The notes under the pieces are model-generated. The model did no database searches and was not told where the DNA came from. It worked only from the letters and a program-made list of their open reading frames with translations. Of a DNA stretch of 8,016 nucleotides, positions 1 through 6,650 are shown one piece after another. The stretch comes from Deltaproteobacteria bacterium. Its GTDB lineage: Bacteria; Desulfobacterota; Desulfomonilia; UBA1062. The position numbers were made by a program, and so were the translations under genes. Position 1 is the stretch's first letter. Every line of letters begins with the position of its first letter. Where the stretch lies: assembly GCA_023230665.1 (NCBI GenBank), contig JALNWY010000142.1, positions 1 to 8,016 on the forward strand, given 5' to 3'.

Positions 1-809
1 GAGAGTGCTGCTGAAAAATTCGTCACCCCCTGTTTGTGAACAAAAGGTTTATTGCCCATTACATACCCGGCAATGAACACCGCCAGCATCCCGCTGGTCC
101 CGATCGATTCCGCAATTCCGTACACAAAAAGAACGATCCCCAGCGATAAAACATAGTAGTGACCGCGGTCTTGAACGCTGAGACGATTGAACAGCCACAG
201 TGATCCGCGCCCCAGCAGCCACCCCACCAATGGCGCAACAGTGAATTTCCAGACAAAGGTTATCCCGGTCATGATCCATGCCGAATGGGCAGAAGTGAGC
301 ACATCGATCGCTGCCACGGTGAGGATAATCGCCATCGGGTCGTTGGTGGCGCTTTCAATTTCGGCAATGGATGTCACTTTTTTCGGCAGAGGCTGCCTCC
401 GAAGAATCGAGAAGATAGCCGCTGCGTCCGTAGACGAGACAATGACCGAGAGCAACAATGCCTTTTCAAGGGGCCAGCCGAGAAGCACGTATAGAACACC
501 AAAGGTTGCGGCCGCTGTCAGGACAACACCCCAAGTGGCCATTCCGCCTGCCGGCAAGGCAACGGCCTTGAAGTCAGACCGCCTGGTAGAAAAGCCTCCA
601 TGAAACAGAATGAACACCAAGGCAAGATTGGCTACCCAATTGGCAAATTCGATGTCGTCAAAATACCAGAGATTGAGAACATCGCTCCCAAAAACAATCC
701 CTGCGCACAGGGCAATCAGAATGACCGGGACACTCCATCGATCAAGCCACACCGCTGCCAAAACCACAGCGATCAGAATCAGCGGTCCAATCACATATAC
801 AACGTCCAT
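1..809 (-). CDS. CPA1-family K+(Na+)/H+ antiporter, NhaP2/CvrA-like, N-terminal half (3' end outside window)
   Basis: Inner-membrane antiporter exchanging K+ or Na+ for H+, presumably for cation and pH homeostasis. The frame is open from the ATG at 809 to the left edge (269 codons plus two bases). It shows alternating hydrophobic segments, roughly residues 5-21, 27-41, 57-71, 88-110, 116-135, 157-171, 178-199, 217-234 and 237-251. Family landmarks are the S-T-D-A-A-A motif at 126-131, the E-S-x-x-N-D-P motif at 152-158 with the N156-D157 pair typical of electroneutral CPA1 carriers, and G-x-S-G-M-L-A-V at 237-244. Comparison with E. coli CvrA from memory agrees across these blocks. Full-length relatives are about 500-580 residues, so roughly half is present and any C-terminal regulatory domain is not visible. 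A GAGAGG Shine-Dalgarno at 816-821 sits 6 bases before the ATG and supports this start. An in-frame ATG-ATG at 855-860 would add 17 polar residues and lacks a good site. The gene has lower GC than the genes to its right. Family call is firm; the ion transported is inferred. Confidence 0.9.
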   Translation of the reverse strand, partial: MDVVYVIGPLILIAVVLAAVWLDRWSVPVILIALCAGIVFGSDVLNLWYFDDIEFANWVANLALVFILFHGGFSTRRSDFKAVALPAGGMATWGVVLTAAATFGVLYVLLGWPLEKALLLSVIVSSTDAAAIFSILRRQPLPKKVTSIAEIESATNDPMAIILTVAAIDVLTSAHSAWIMTGITFVWKFTVAPLVGWLLGRGSLWLFNRLSVQDRGHYYVLSLGIVLFVYGIAESIGTSGMLAVFIAGYVMGNKPFVHKQGVTNFSAAL

Positions 810-815
810 GGGTTG

Positions 816-821
816 CCTCTC
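816..821 (-). promoter_or_regulatory. Ribosome binding site deciding the antiporter start
   Basis: On the minus strand GAGAGG lies 6 bases upstream of the ATG at 807-809. It favours this start over the in-frame ATG-ATG at 855-860, whose upstream sequence has only a GGGG run and whose added 17 residues are polar and unlike the start of a membrane carrier. Confidence 0.6.
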
Positions 822-1172
822 GTTTCTGCGGTTGAGCGCATCACAATATCCCGCCATCATCGAAGTGCCCCGACAGCGGGCATCAGTAAGCGCTGACCCC
901 CGTGCTCGCGCCCGCCTGCAAGTCTTTGTCAGCTATTGCTCAGGAAGGCATCCATGCACTCTGACGGCCTGGTAACAGGCACATCAAAGGGACTTCGCCG
1001 CGCTCGCTAAATGCTTGCCGCCGCTCGCAATCGCGTTGCTCTTGCAGGATACTGCACAAGCGATGAACATATCGTCGTGATAGGCCTTCACAGACTGGCT
1101 CGAACAATCGGGGTGATTAAAGCATTGTCATAAAACCAAGCATGAAGCTCAAATCAATTGAACGGACTTGCT

Positions 1173-1202
1173 TTGACAACTCATTCCCAGCTCTCTGATA
1201 TT
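1173..1202 (+). promoter_or_regulatory. Weak candidate sigma-70-type promoter, rightward
   Basis: A perfect TTGACA at 1173-1178 is followed, after 18 bases, by GATATT at 1197-1202 (4 of 6 matches to TATAAT). The direction fits the SNF2 gene, but the leader would be close to 290 bases. The -10 box lies inside the left half of the inverted repeat at 1196-1216, so a protein bound there could block it. Prediction only. Confidence 0.3.
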
Positions 1203-1216
1203 TATTAATAATATCA
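1196..1216. repeat. 21-bp inverted repeat, possible operator
   Basis: TGATATT and AATATCA form perfect 7-base arms around the 7-base centre TATTAAT. It is very AT-rich, so it would make a weak RNA hairpin. A dyad of this size overlapping a TTGACA-type promoter is typical of a dimeric regulator's binding site. No regulator gene is in the window, and AT-rich palindromes also arise by chance. Confidence 0.35.
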
Positions 1217-1443
1217 GGCGATACTGCCGGTTCTCCCCTGCCATCCCTCCATGCTTCGAGAACGCATGAAAGCGGTCTCGAAAGGAGCTTTTCTTTGATG
1301 ACATTTTGTTGTTGCCGGATTTGCCAAAATTCTCTCCCGACGATAATTATCTTGGCGGCAAGTGTATAGGATCAGCAGCCCTTATGGCAAGTCGAAAACA
1401 ACACCCCATTGACTTGAGCTGGCCCGCTGTGAGAAGCTCCGGT

Positions 1444-1449
1444 TATGAT
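1444..1449 (+). promoter_or_regulatory. Possible -10 box (TATGAT) close to the SNF2 gene
   Basis: TATGAT matches 5 of 6 bases of the sigma-70 -10 consensus and would start a transcript about 43 bases before the TTG start of the SNF2 gene. No -35 box stands at the proper distance (1421-1426 reads GGCCCG), so it would need an activator or be spurious. Confidence 0.2.
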
Positions 1450-1485
1450 TAACAAACTCATGTAGATACAAAGGACAGTAGGAAA

Positions 1486-1490
1486 GGAAG
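1486..1490 (+). promoter_or_regulatory. Ribosome binding site supporting a TTG start
   Basis: GGAAG, within a purine-rich stretch at 1480-1495, lies 8 bases before the TTG at 1499. An in-frame TAG at 1463-1465 closes the frame upstream, and no ATG, GTG or TTG occurs between them, so TTG is the earliest possible start. The SWIM finger begins only about 50 residues later, so a much later start would remove it. Confidence 0.55.
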
Positions 1491-1498
1491 AGAAAACA

Positions 1499-4400
1499 TT
1501 GCCCGGCTCGCCAGTTTTGCATAGCCCTGAAACGCTTGAGCGGATTGAGTTTCACCGAAATGCAATAGCCCTGCTGCCCGACCCGGGGGACCCAAGGCCG
1601 GGCATTGCGGTCTTCATACTGGGCGGCAAAAAGATGGCCGACATCCAGCGGTTCTGCACCTGTTCGCTGTCGAAACACAGCACCTGTGATCACCTGCTTG
1701 CCCTGAGCCAAGCAATGAAAGCGGCCCGAAAGAGATGCGCGGGCAGGACCATGGACGAGGAGTTCCGGGCAAGTCCCTGGTACCGCCTGGCCTCGTTCCT
1801 GACGGAAGGGACCGGGGATGCAGTGTCAAAGCTCTGCCTGAGCACCTATGGAGCCCGGGACAAAGGAAAGCGGATCGCACTCAAGAACACTGCGGGCACG
1901 ACCCTCCTGACCTATTTCTCGCAGGGGTCTGACCGCGCGAGGTTTATCGAGCGCGCCAGCCGGGCGCCCGAGCAGTCCGATGCGCTGCTCCCGCACCGGG
2001 CCGCTGTCCGCGGGCACCTGGCCCGCCTTACCTTGAGCCCAAGCGAGCGTCTGATGCTCGACCACGGGATACTCTCGCAGCGCCTGGCGATCGAGAACAG
2101 CATCTGGTATCTTGCCCTCTATCACGGATATCTGGAGTTCGGAGGCAGCGGGCAGGAGTTCAGGACCGCGATCGAGGAGAAATCAGGAGATTTCCTTCTT
2201 TCATGCTGGGCTCCGGAAGACGCCCCTGCCTTCAACCTCCACATCCCGAGACTCAAAGTAAAGGATCTTCTGACAGGCTTTGGGGAGGCGATGCCGAACA
2301 GCCCCTTGAGCGCGGTCCATCCCGTGCCCTTGAGATCCATCTTCAGGGTGAGCAGGGATACCGAGCTTGATCTGGCGGTCAGGGAGCAGATCGAGGTGAT
2401 CCAGGCGGGAGGAGAGGCCAGGTATTACGATCATGAGGACCTTAAGCGCTACCGCTACGGCGATCTCGTGTATGTCCGCGAGCTCAGCATCCTGGCCGAG
2501 CTGGAGCGGACGGGCCGGGAGCGTAAATTTCGTGCGCCTGAGCGCCTGGTCCTGAAGAGGGCGCAGGTCAGGCCGTTCCTGGAAGAGATCGACCATGCAT
2601 TCGAGCAGGGGCTGGTCATGGATGACCGGGCGGAAAGCATGAAGATCTACAAGGCCTGCGACAGGATCAGCATCAGCCCCGAGGCTGTCGAAAAAGACTG
2701 GTGCTGGCTCTCCGTAGATTACGGATTCGGGACCCATACCCTCTCACTTGCCGAGATCTTGGAGACCAGGCAACAGGGACAGCGCTATATCGCGGTCCCG
2801 GATGGTTGGGTGGATTGCGGCTCTCCGGGTTTGGACGGCATTGGCGGGCTCGTTGCCGGAAACGCCGGGGGCAAAGCGACCGACCGCAAAGGGAGCATAC
2901 GGCTTTCCCGTCTCGATCTCTTCAAGATCAGCGCCTCGGGCACACGGTCCGTCACGATCACCGGCAGCGGCCCGCACGCATCCGGACTTCGCGATATGCT
3001 TGACCTCAAGGCCCCTGGAGACCTGCCCGATCTCTCGGGCATGACCTCAAGGCTCAGGCCCTATCAGGAGCACGGGCTCCAGTGGCTCCGCTTCCTGCAG
3101 GAAAACGGGTTCGGGGGGCTCCTGTGCGATGACATGGGTCTTGGAAAAACGCACCAGGTCATGGCGCTCATGATCACGCTGCACAAGGAGGGCAAGGGGC
3201 CTTTCCTTGTCGTGTGCCCGACCACGGTGCTGTCTCACTGGGAGCATAAGATACGGGAGCATGCCCCTGTTCTGAAAGCGGCCCTCCACCATGGTGGTGA
3301 CCGTAACATCGAGGAGGCATTGAAGAAGCACTGTGTTATCCTGACCTCCTATGGAGTCCTGCGCAGGGACTGTGGACTTCTGGGGCGGGTGCGCTGGGAG
3401 ATAGCGGTCTTTGACGAGGCTCACTTTCTCAAGAACGCCCGGACCATAACTCATGAAGCCGCCCGCAGCCTGGAGGCAGGCATCAAGATCGGCATGACCG
3501 GAACCCCGGTCGAAAACGCCCTGCACGAGCTCAAGGCCCTCTTCGACCTGGTGCTGCCCGGGTATCTGGGCACGGAGCACTCGTTCCTGGAGCGCTATGG
3601 AGAAGCGGAAGACGAAGATGCCGGGGCCGTGCGCCGCGAGGAGCTGAGCCGCCTGATCTCGCCCTTTATCCTGCGGAGGCTCAAGACCTCGGTCCTCTCC
3701 GAACTGCCGGAAAAGATCGAAGACATCCGCACCTGCCGTTTGAGCGACGATCAGATCAAGCTCTATCGCGACGCGATCGCAAGCCGGGGAAGGAGCCTGG
3801 TAAAAACCCTTGAGACAGACCTCGCACAGGTGCCCTACATGCACATCTTCGCGCTCCTGGGCATGCTCAAGCAGATCTGCGACCACCCGGCCCTGTTGGA
3901 AGGAGACCCGGCCGGCTATGACCGGTATGCCTCGGGAAAATGGGAGCTGTTCAAAGAGCTGCTCAGAGAATGCCTGGAGAGCGGGCAGAAGATCGTTGTC
4001 TACAGCCAGTACCTGGGCATGATCGAGATCATTGCAAGCCACCTGAGGGCAACCGCGGTGGATTTCGTCACCCTTACGGGCTCAAGCGACAACAGGGGGG
4101 CGATCATCGAGCGTTTCAACTCCGATCCTGCCTGTCGGGTCTTTGTGGGCAGTCTCATGGCCGGGGGCATGGGCATTGACCTGGTGGCTGCGTCTGTGGT
4201 CATCCACTACGACCGCTGGTGGAACGCGGCCAGAGAGGACCAGGCCACCGACCGGGTGCACCGCATCGGCCAGAAGCGGGGCGTGCAGGTCTTCAAGCTT
4301 GTCACCGAAGGAACGCTCGAAGAGAAGATATCGGCCCTGATCGAGCGCAAGCGGAGCCTCATGGAAAGCGTGATCAAGGAGGACGACCCCGGCCTGCTCA

Positions 4401-4549
4401 AGACCTTTACCCGGAGCGACCTCATCGATCTCCTGGCCTTGCCGTCCGGTCCCGGAATGGCAATGGACCATGAGGAGGGCGGTGGGGATCTCCTGGAGGA
4501 GGCACGCGGGCACGAGCAGACAGGCGAGAGGACGCAGCCTGACAGGTAA
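1499..4549 (+). CDS. SWIM zinc-finger SNF2-family helicase-like ATPase
   Basis: Superfamily 2 ATPase of the SNF2/RapA group (COG0553-like), 1016 residues. Such proteins use ATP to translocate on double-stranded DNA and displace bound proteins; the specific role here is unknown. A SWIM finger of form CxC-x7-CxH uses C53, C55, C63 and H65. Residues 66-515 form a large region I do not recognise. The motor follows: motif I D-D-M-G-L-G-K-T at 544-551, a Ia-like C-P-T-T-V-L at 573-578, motif II D-E-A-H at 639-642, motif III T-G-T-P at 667-670, then the second RecA lobe with G-G-M-G-I-D-L at 889-895 and motif VI Q-A-T-D-R-V-H-R-I-G-Q at 915-925. All catalytic motifs are intact. The start is TTG with a GGAAG site 8 bases upstream. 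The last 30 or so residues are hydrophilic. It is transcribed alone, away from the antiporter and towards the PAS gene. No nuclease, methylase or other defence partner is in the window, so I do not assign it to a defence system. Family assignment is firm. Confidence 0.93.
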   Translation: MPGSPVLHSPETLERIEFHRNAIALLPDPGDPRPGIAVFILGGKKMADIQRFCTCSLSKHSTCDHLLALSQAMKAARKRCAGRTMDEEFRASPWYRLASFLTEGTGDAVSKLCLSTYGARDKGKRIALKNTAGTTLLTYFSQGSDRARFIERASRAPEQSDALLPHRAAVRGHLARLTLSPSERLMLDHGILSQRLAIENSIWYLALYHGYLEFGGSGQEFRTAIEEKSGDFLLSCWAPEDAPAFNLHIPRLKVKDLLTGFGEAMPNSPLSAVHPVPLRSIFRVSRDTELDLAVREQIEVIQAGGEARYYDHEDLKRYRYGDLVYVRELSILAELERTGRERKFRAPERLVLKRAQVRPFLEEIDHAFEQGLVMDDRAESMKIYKACDRISISPEAVEKDWCWLSVDYGFGTHTLSLAEILETRQQGQRYIAVPDGWVDCGSPGLDGIGGLVAGNAGGKATDRKGSIRLSRLDLFKISASGTRSVTITGSGPHASGLRDMLDLKAPGDLPDLSGMTSRLRPYQEHGLQWLRFLQENGFGGLLCDDMGLGKTHQVMALMITLHKEGKGPFLVVCPTTVLSHWEHKIREHAPVLKAALHHGGDRNIEEALKKHCVILTSYGVLRRDCGLLGRVRWEIAVFDEAHFLKNARTITHEAARSLEAGIKIGMTGTPVENALHELKALFDLVLPGYLGTEHSFLERYGEAEDEDAGAVRREELSRLISPFILRRLKTSVLSELPEKIEDIRTCRLSDDQIKLYRDAIASRGRSLVKTLETDLAQVPYMHIFALLGMLKQICDHPALLEGDPAGYDRYASGKWELFKELLRECLESGQKIVVYSQYLGMIEIIASHLRATAVDFVTLTGSSDNRGAIIERFNSDPACRVFVGSLMAGGMGIDLVAASVVIHYDRWWNAAREDQATDRVHRIGQKRGVQVFKLVTEGTLEEKISALIERKRSLMESVIKEDDPGLLKTFTRSDLIDLLALPSGPGMAMDHEEGGGDLLEEARGHEQTGERTQPDR

Positions 4550-4559
4550 AGGGGGGCCC

Positions 4560-4600
4560 AAAAAAGCCTCCGCAATACCGCCAACACCCAGCCGGCAGGC
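4560..4600 (-). terminator. Candidate intrinsic terminator of the PAS gene
   Basis: Read on the minus strand, GCCTGCCG pairs with CGGAGGC (7 pairs with one bulged G) around a loop of about 20 bases, followed at once by six Ts (As at 4560-4565 on the plus strand). It begins 13 bases after the stop codon of the PAS gene. The large loop and a competing CCGCC/GGCGG pairing make it moderate. I see no comparable signal for the plus-strand SNF2 gene. Confidence 0.4.
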
Positions 4601-4613
4601 GGGGATCAGGCCG

Positions 4614-6005
4614 TTATTCCTCCTCGAAGCGCTTCTGGCACTCGGGGCACAGGCCGTGGCTGAAGATCGCTTCTGTCTGCGCCTCCAGGTATTCTTCGAT
4701 CTGGTTCCAGTATCCCTTGTCATCCCTGATCTTCTTGCAGGATGCACAGATAGGAATGAGCCCCTTGAGCGTTTTGATCTTGTCCAGGGCAACCTTGAGG
4801 TCGTTTATGAGGCGCAGCTTCTCATTCTCTGCACGCTTGCTCTCGGTGATGTCCCGGATGATGCAGTGGTAGCCGATCACGCCGTCGCCTCCCAGGGCTC
4901 TGCGCACGCTCGATGTATACAGGCAGTCCATGACGGCGCCGTCCTTTTTCCTGAGCCTGACCTCGAAGTTTCTCACGGCCCCCTTTTCCTCGATCTCGCT
5001 CTGGAAAGAGGTTCTGACGCCGGGATCTGCGTACAGCTGCTGCACGTTCATGCCTATCATCTCTGCGCGACCATAGCCGAAAAGCTCCATGGCGGCCCCG
5101 TTGGCGTCGAGGATGATGCCGTCGCGCGAGACCGTATAGATGGCGTCACGGGAGTCCTCGAACAGGCTCCGGTAGCGCTCTTCGCTTTCAACGAGCATCT
5201 CTTCCGAGCGCTTCCGGGCCACCACCCTGCCCAGACGGGATGCGATATTGTCGATGAGGCATTTCTCCTCTCTGGTGAACGGGCCTTCAAAAGCCGCTGG
5301 CCGCTCCTCGCGGTAGAACACCTCCAGCGAGCCGGCAACGCCGCACCGGGCCGTGATGTCGCTCTTAATGTGCCACGGGGCCGGATGGAAACCTGCCGAA
5401 TGGTACTCCTCGCCGTCGATGATGATCCGCGCACAGGCAATCGCAGGGTAGGCCACGATCCGGGGCACCAGATCCAGCACGCCCTGAACGATCTCGGGAA
5501 ATGGGCGGCCGCGCCGGTCGATGACAGCGGAGATCTCGTACAGGACACCGAGCTCCCGGACCCGTTTCGAGAGCTCGACCGTTTTTTTCTCAAGCTCTTC
5601 ATTACCCAGATTCTGCGCCGATATGTCCCGGACCACGGCGCCGTAACCGGTGGTCCTCCCGCTGTGGTCCCGAATCGCATGGAGCGAGATCTCGCAATCG
5701 ACCCTGTCCTTGCCTCTGCGTATGGAGCAGGTCTTTCTCAGGCCTGCTCCGCCATCCTGCTGCAATGCCGGGATAACCTGCCCTGCATCTCCTGAGTTTG
5801 CAAACAGGTCTGCGATATCTTTTCCCGGAATATCCCGGGCTTCTGCCCCGAGGAGATCGGCGGCAGCCGGATTAGCATGGGTGATGCGCCCCGTGACGTC
5901 CCAGCAGAAAAAGGCATCGCGGGACGCCTCGAAAAAGAACCGGCATACCCCTGTATCCAGATCCGAGTTGCCGGCTCGGGGTCTCTTTTGTTTCGTTCTG
6001 CTCAT
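4614..6005 (-). CDS. PAS-GAF-PAS sensor protein with C-terminal Cys/His module
   Basis: Predicted soluble signalling protein of 463 residues with no membrane segment or signal peptide. PAS 1 spans about 20-130 (A-N-x-A-A-A-x-L-L-G near 44-53), a GAF-like domain about 150-265, and PAS 2 about 275-388 (E-E-R-Y-R-S-L-F-E at 275-283, D-A-N-G-A-A at 300-305). A short helical, probably coiled-coil stretch (388-412) leads into a Cys/His-rich end: L-K-G-L-I-P-I-C-A-S-C near 413-423, G-Y-W-N-Q-I-E-E-Y at 431-439, and H450 with C-P-E-C at 453-456. C420, C423, C453 and C456, perhaps with H450, look like a metal site. This tail recurs on many deltaproteobacterial PAS proteins and response regulators (from memory); its function is not known to me. 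No histidine kinase, GGDEF, EAL, HD-GYP or receiver domain is present, so the output is unknown. The ATG at 6003-6005 has only a weak GAGAA site. The gene is convergent with the SNF2 gene and 171 bases downstream of the DUF2007 gene. Confidence 0.88.
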   Translation of the reverse strand: MSRTKQKRPRAGNSDLDTGVCRFFFEASRDAFFCWDVTGRITHANPAAADLLGAEARDIPGKDIADLFANSGDAGQVIPALQQDGGAGLRKTCSIRRGKDRVDCEISLHAIRDHSGRTTGYGAVVRDISAQNLGNEELEKKTVELSKRVRELGVLYEISAVIDRRGRPFPEIVQGVLDLVPRIVAYPAIACARIIIDGEEYHSAGFHPAPWHIKSDITARCGVAGSLEVFYREERPAAFEGPFTREEKCLIDNIASRLGRVVARKRSEEMLVESEERYRSLFEDSRDAIYTVSRDGIILDANGAAMELFGYGRAEMIGMNVQQLYADPGVRTSFQSEIEEKGAVRNFEVRLRKKDGAVMDCLYTSSVRRALGGDGVIGYHCIIRDITESKRAENEKLRLINDLKVALDKIKTLKGLIPICASCKKIRDDKGYWNQIEEYLEAQTEAIFSHGLCPECQKRFEEE

Positions 6006-6176
6006 AACGACGTTCTCAAAGGTTTTGTTTGGGCTTCTCCACAGCGTTTACCAGGGATGAATCAGCAAATCAAGGCAAAGGGGGATCAAACCGGAGACAG
6101 GCTCACACCAATCCCCGGCTTTTCCCGGTTCCTTCCAGACCTTGAGGCAGGGACTCACGGATACACGCTTTCACAA

Positions 6177-6491
6177 TCACGGTTCATCCGGACTATCGGC
6201 GCCGCACTGCCAGCATGTCGTGAACTGAGGGTCGTGCAGCTCGCCGCACTTCGGGCACTTCCAGGATTCTTTGCACGACGAGCCTTCACCGCTCGCGTAC
6301 CTGGACGCTATCGACTCGGCCGCATCCAGAAGGCTGTCGTCCAGGATCCACACCGAGGGATGGCCGTCGACCGTGGCCTGGCCCTGCAGCAGGGATTCGT
6401 TCCGGATCATCGACCCGATGCCTTCGGCCTCGAGCAGCGCTTTCACGCAGTATGCGTCGCCTAATGAACAGGATGTAAAGACCTTCTTCAT
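6177..6491 (-). CDS. DUF2007 domain protein with C-terminal zinc ribbon
   Basis: Small cytoplasmic protein of 104 residues. Residues 1-66 resemble the DUF2007 family, annotated as a putative signal-transducing protein: an opening M-K-K-V-F-T-S, a helix with A-x-x-x-K-A-L-L-E-A-E-G-I near 13-25, a central strand P-S-V-W-I-L at 45-50 and an A-A-E-S-I-A helix at 57-62. A short linker leads to a CxxC-x10-CxxC zinc ribbon using C79, C82, C93 and C96, with the W-K-C-P-K-C-G-E and C-W-Q-C-G wording typical of such ribbons. The molecular role of DUF2007 is not established. The start is well supported: GGAG lies 7 bases before the ATG. It sits between RNase D (159 bases upstream) and the PAS gene (171 bases downstream) on the same strand, with gaps wide enough for its own promoter. 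Confidence 0.8.
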   Translation of the reverse strand: MKKVFTSCSLGDAYCVKALLEAEGIGSMIRNESLLQGQATVDGHPSVWILDDSLLDAAESIASRYASGEGSSCKESWKCPKCGELHDPQFTTCWQCGADSPDEP

Positions 6492-6528
6492 TCAACATCT
6501 CCAGTAAATATCGAGCTGTTTCGCGGCT

Positions 6529-6558
6529 TATATAAGGATCGGCATGCCTGCCTTTCGA
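6529..6558 (-). promoter_or_regulatory. Weak candidate promoter of the DUF2007 gene
   Basis: On the minus strand TCGAAA (6553-6558, 4 of 6 to TTGACA) and TATATA (6529-6534, 4 of 6 to TATAAT) are 18 bases apart, about 40 bases before the start codon. A GATCG/CGATC dyad at 6537-6560, including the palindrome GGCATGCC, overlaps the -35 box and spacer. Both boxes are imperfect and this is only a suggestion. Confidence 0.25.
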
Positions 6559-6625
6559 TCATATCCATCCCCTGGTTTCTGCCGGCTTCAACCGGGCGAT
6601 ACCGATAAGCCTTTATCCCTTGCAT

Positions 6626-6648
6626 CTCCCGTGCCTTCGGCGCGGGAG
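6626..6648 (-). terminator. Stable hairpin just past the RNase D stop, possible 3' end signal
   Basis: CTCCCGTGCC and GGCGCGGGAG on the plus strand form a 10-pair stem (one G-T pair) around a 3-base loop. It starts 2 bases after the RNase D stop codon. No run of Ts follows in the minus direction (the next bases are ATGCAAGGG), so it is not a classical intrinsic terminator. It may pause polymerase or protect the mRNA 3' end. Confidence 0.45.
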
Positions 6649-6650
6649 CG

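Larger units (their letters stand above)
810..1498. other. Gene-poor divergent intergenic region, about 690 bases
   Basis: This stretch separates the leftward antiporter from the rightward SNF2 gene. No reading frame in it resembles a known protein, and no tRNA arms, riboswitch or insertion-sequence ends were recognised. It is AT-richer than the right-hand genes: the line at 1141-1200 has 25 G/C in 60, against 39 in 60 for 3061-3120. The notable content is a TTGACA box at 1173-1178 followed by a 21-bp inverted repeat at 1196-1216, and a TATGAT box at 1444-1449. It presumably carries both divergent promoters. The length is generous for two promoters, so a small RNA or a decayed gene is possible but unsupported. 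Confidence 0.6.

Noticed and set aside
187..603. A 138-codon plus-strand frame over the antiporter
   Set aside because: The minus strand carries an uninterrupted antiporter frame with TDA and ND motifs; the plus-strand product is low-complexity and unlike known proteins.
1090..1115. GGCTCGAACAATC resembling a tRNA T-arm
   Set aside because: It does not fit the T-loop consensus and no acceptor, D or anticodon arms pair around it.
1011..1133. A 40-codon plus-strand frame in the intergenic region with a stretch E-H-I-V-V-I-G-L
   Set aside because: The stretch faintly recalls a nucleotide-binding (TrkA-type) strand-turn, but the glycine pattern is wrong, there is no ribosome site and the frame is too short to support. 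A gene relic cannot be excluded.
1382..1711. A 109-codon minus-strand frame across the SNF2 gene start
   Set aside because: It crosses the SNF2 start region and lies antisense to the SWIM finger; its product has no recognisable features.
3047..4042. A 331-codon minus-strand reading frame opposite the SNF2 motor
   Set aside because: The opposite strand encodes intact helicase motifs; the antisense product shows no domain and no convincing ribosome site.
4470..5795. A 441-codon plus-strand reading frame opposite the PAS gene
   Set aside because: It overlaps the end of the SNF2 gene and lies antisense to PAS-GAF-PAS sequence with clear domain motifs. Long antisense frames are expected in high-GC DNA; its translation resembles no protein family.
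6089..6138. AACCGG and CCGGTT arms plus CCGG-CTTTTC-CCGG between the DUF2007 and PAS genes
   Set aside because: Stems of 4-6 pairs with a long loop and no T run are too weak to call a terminator.
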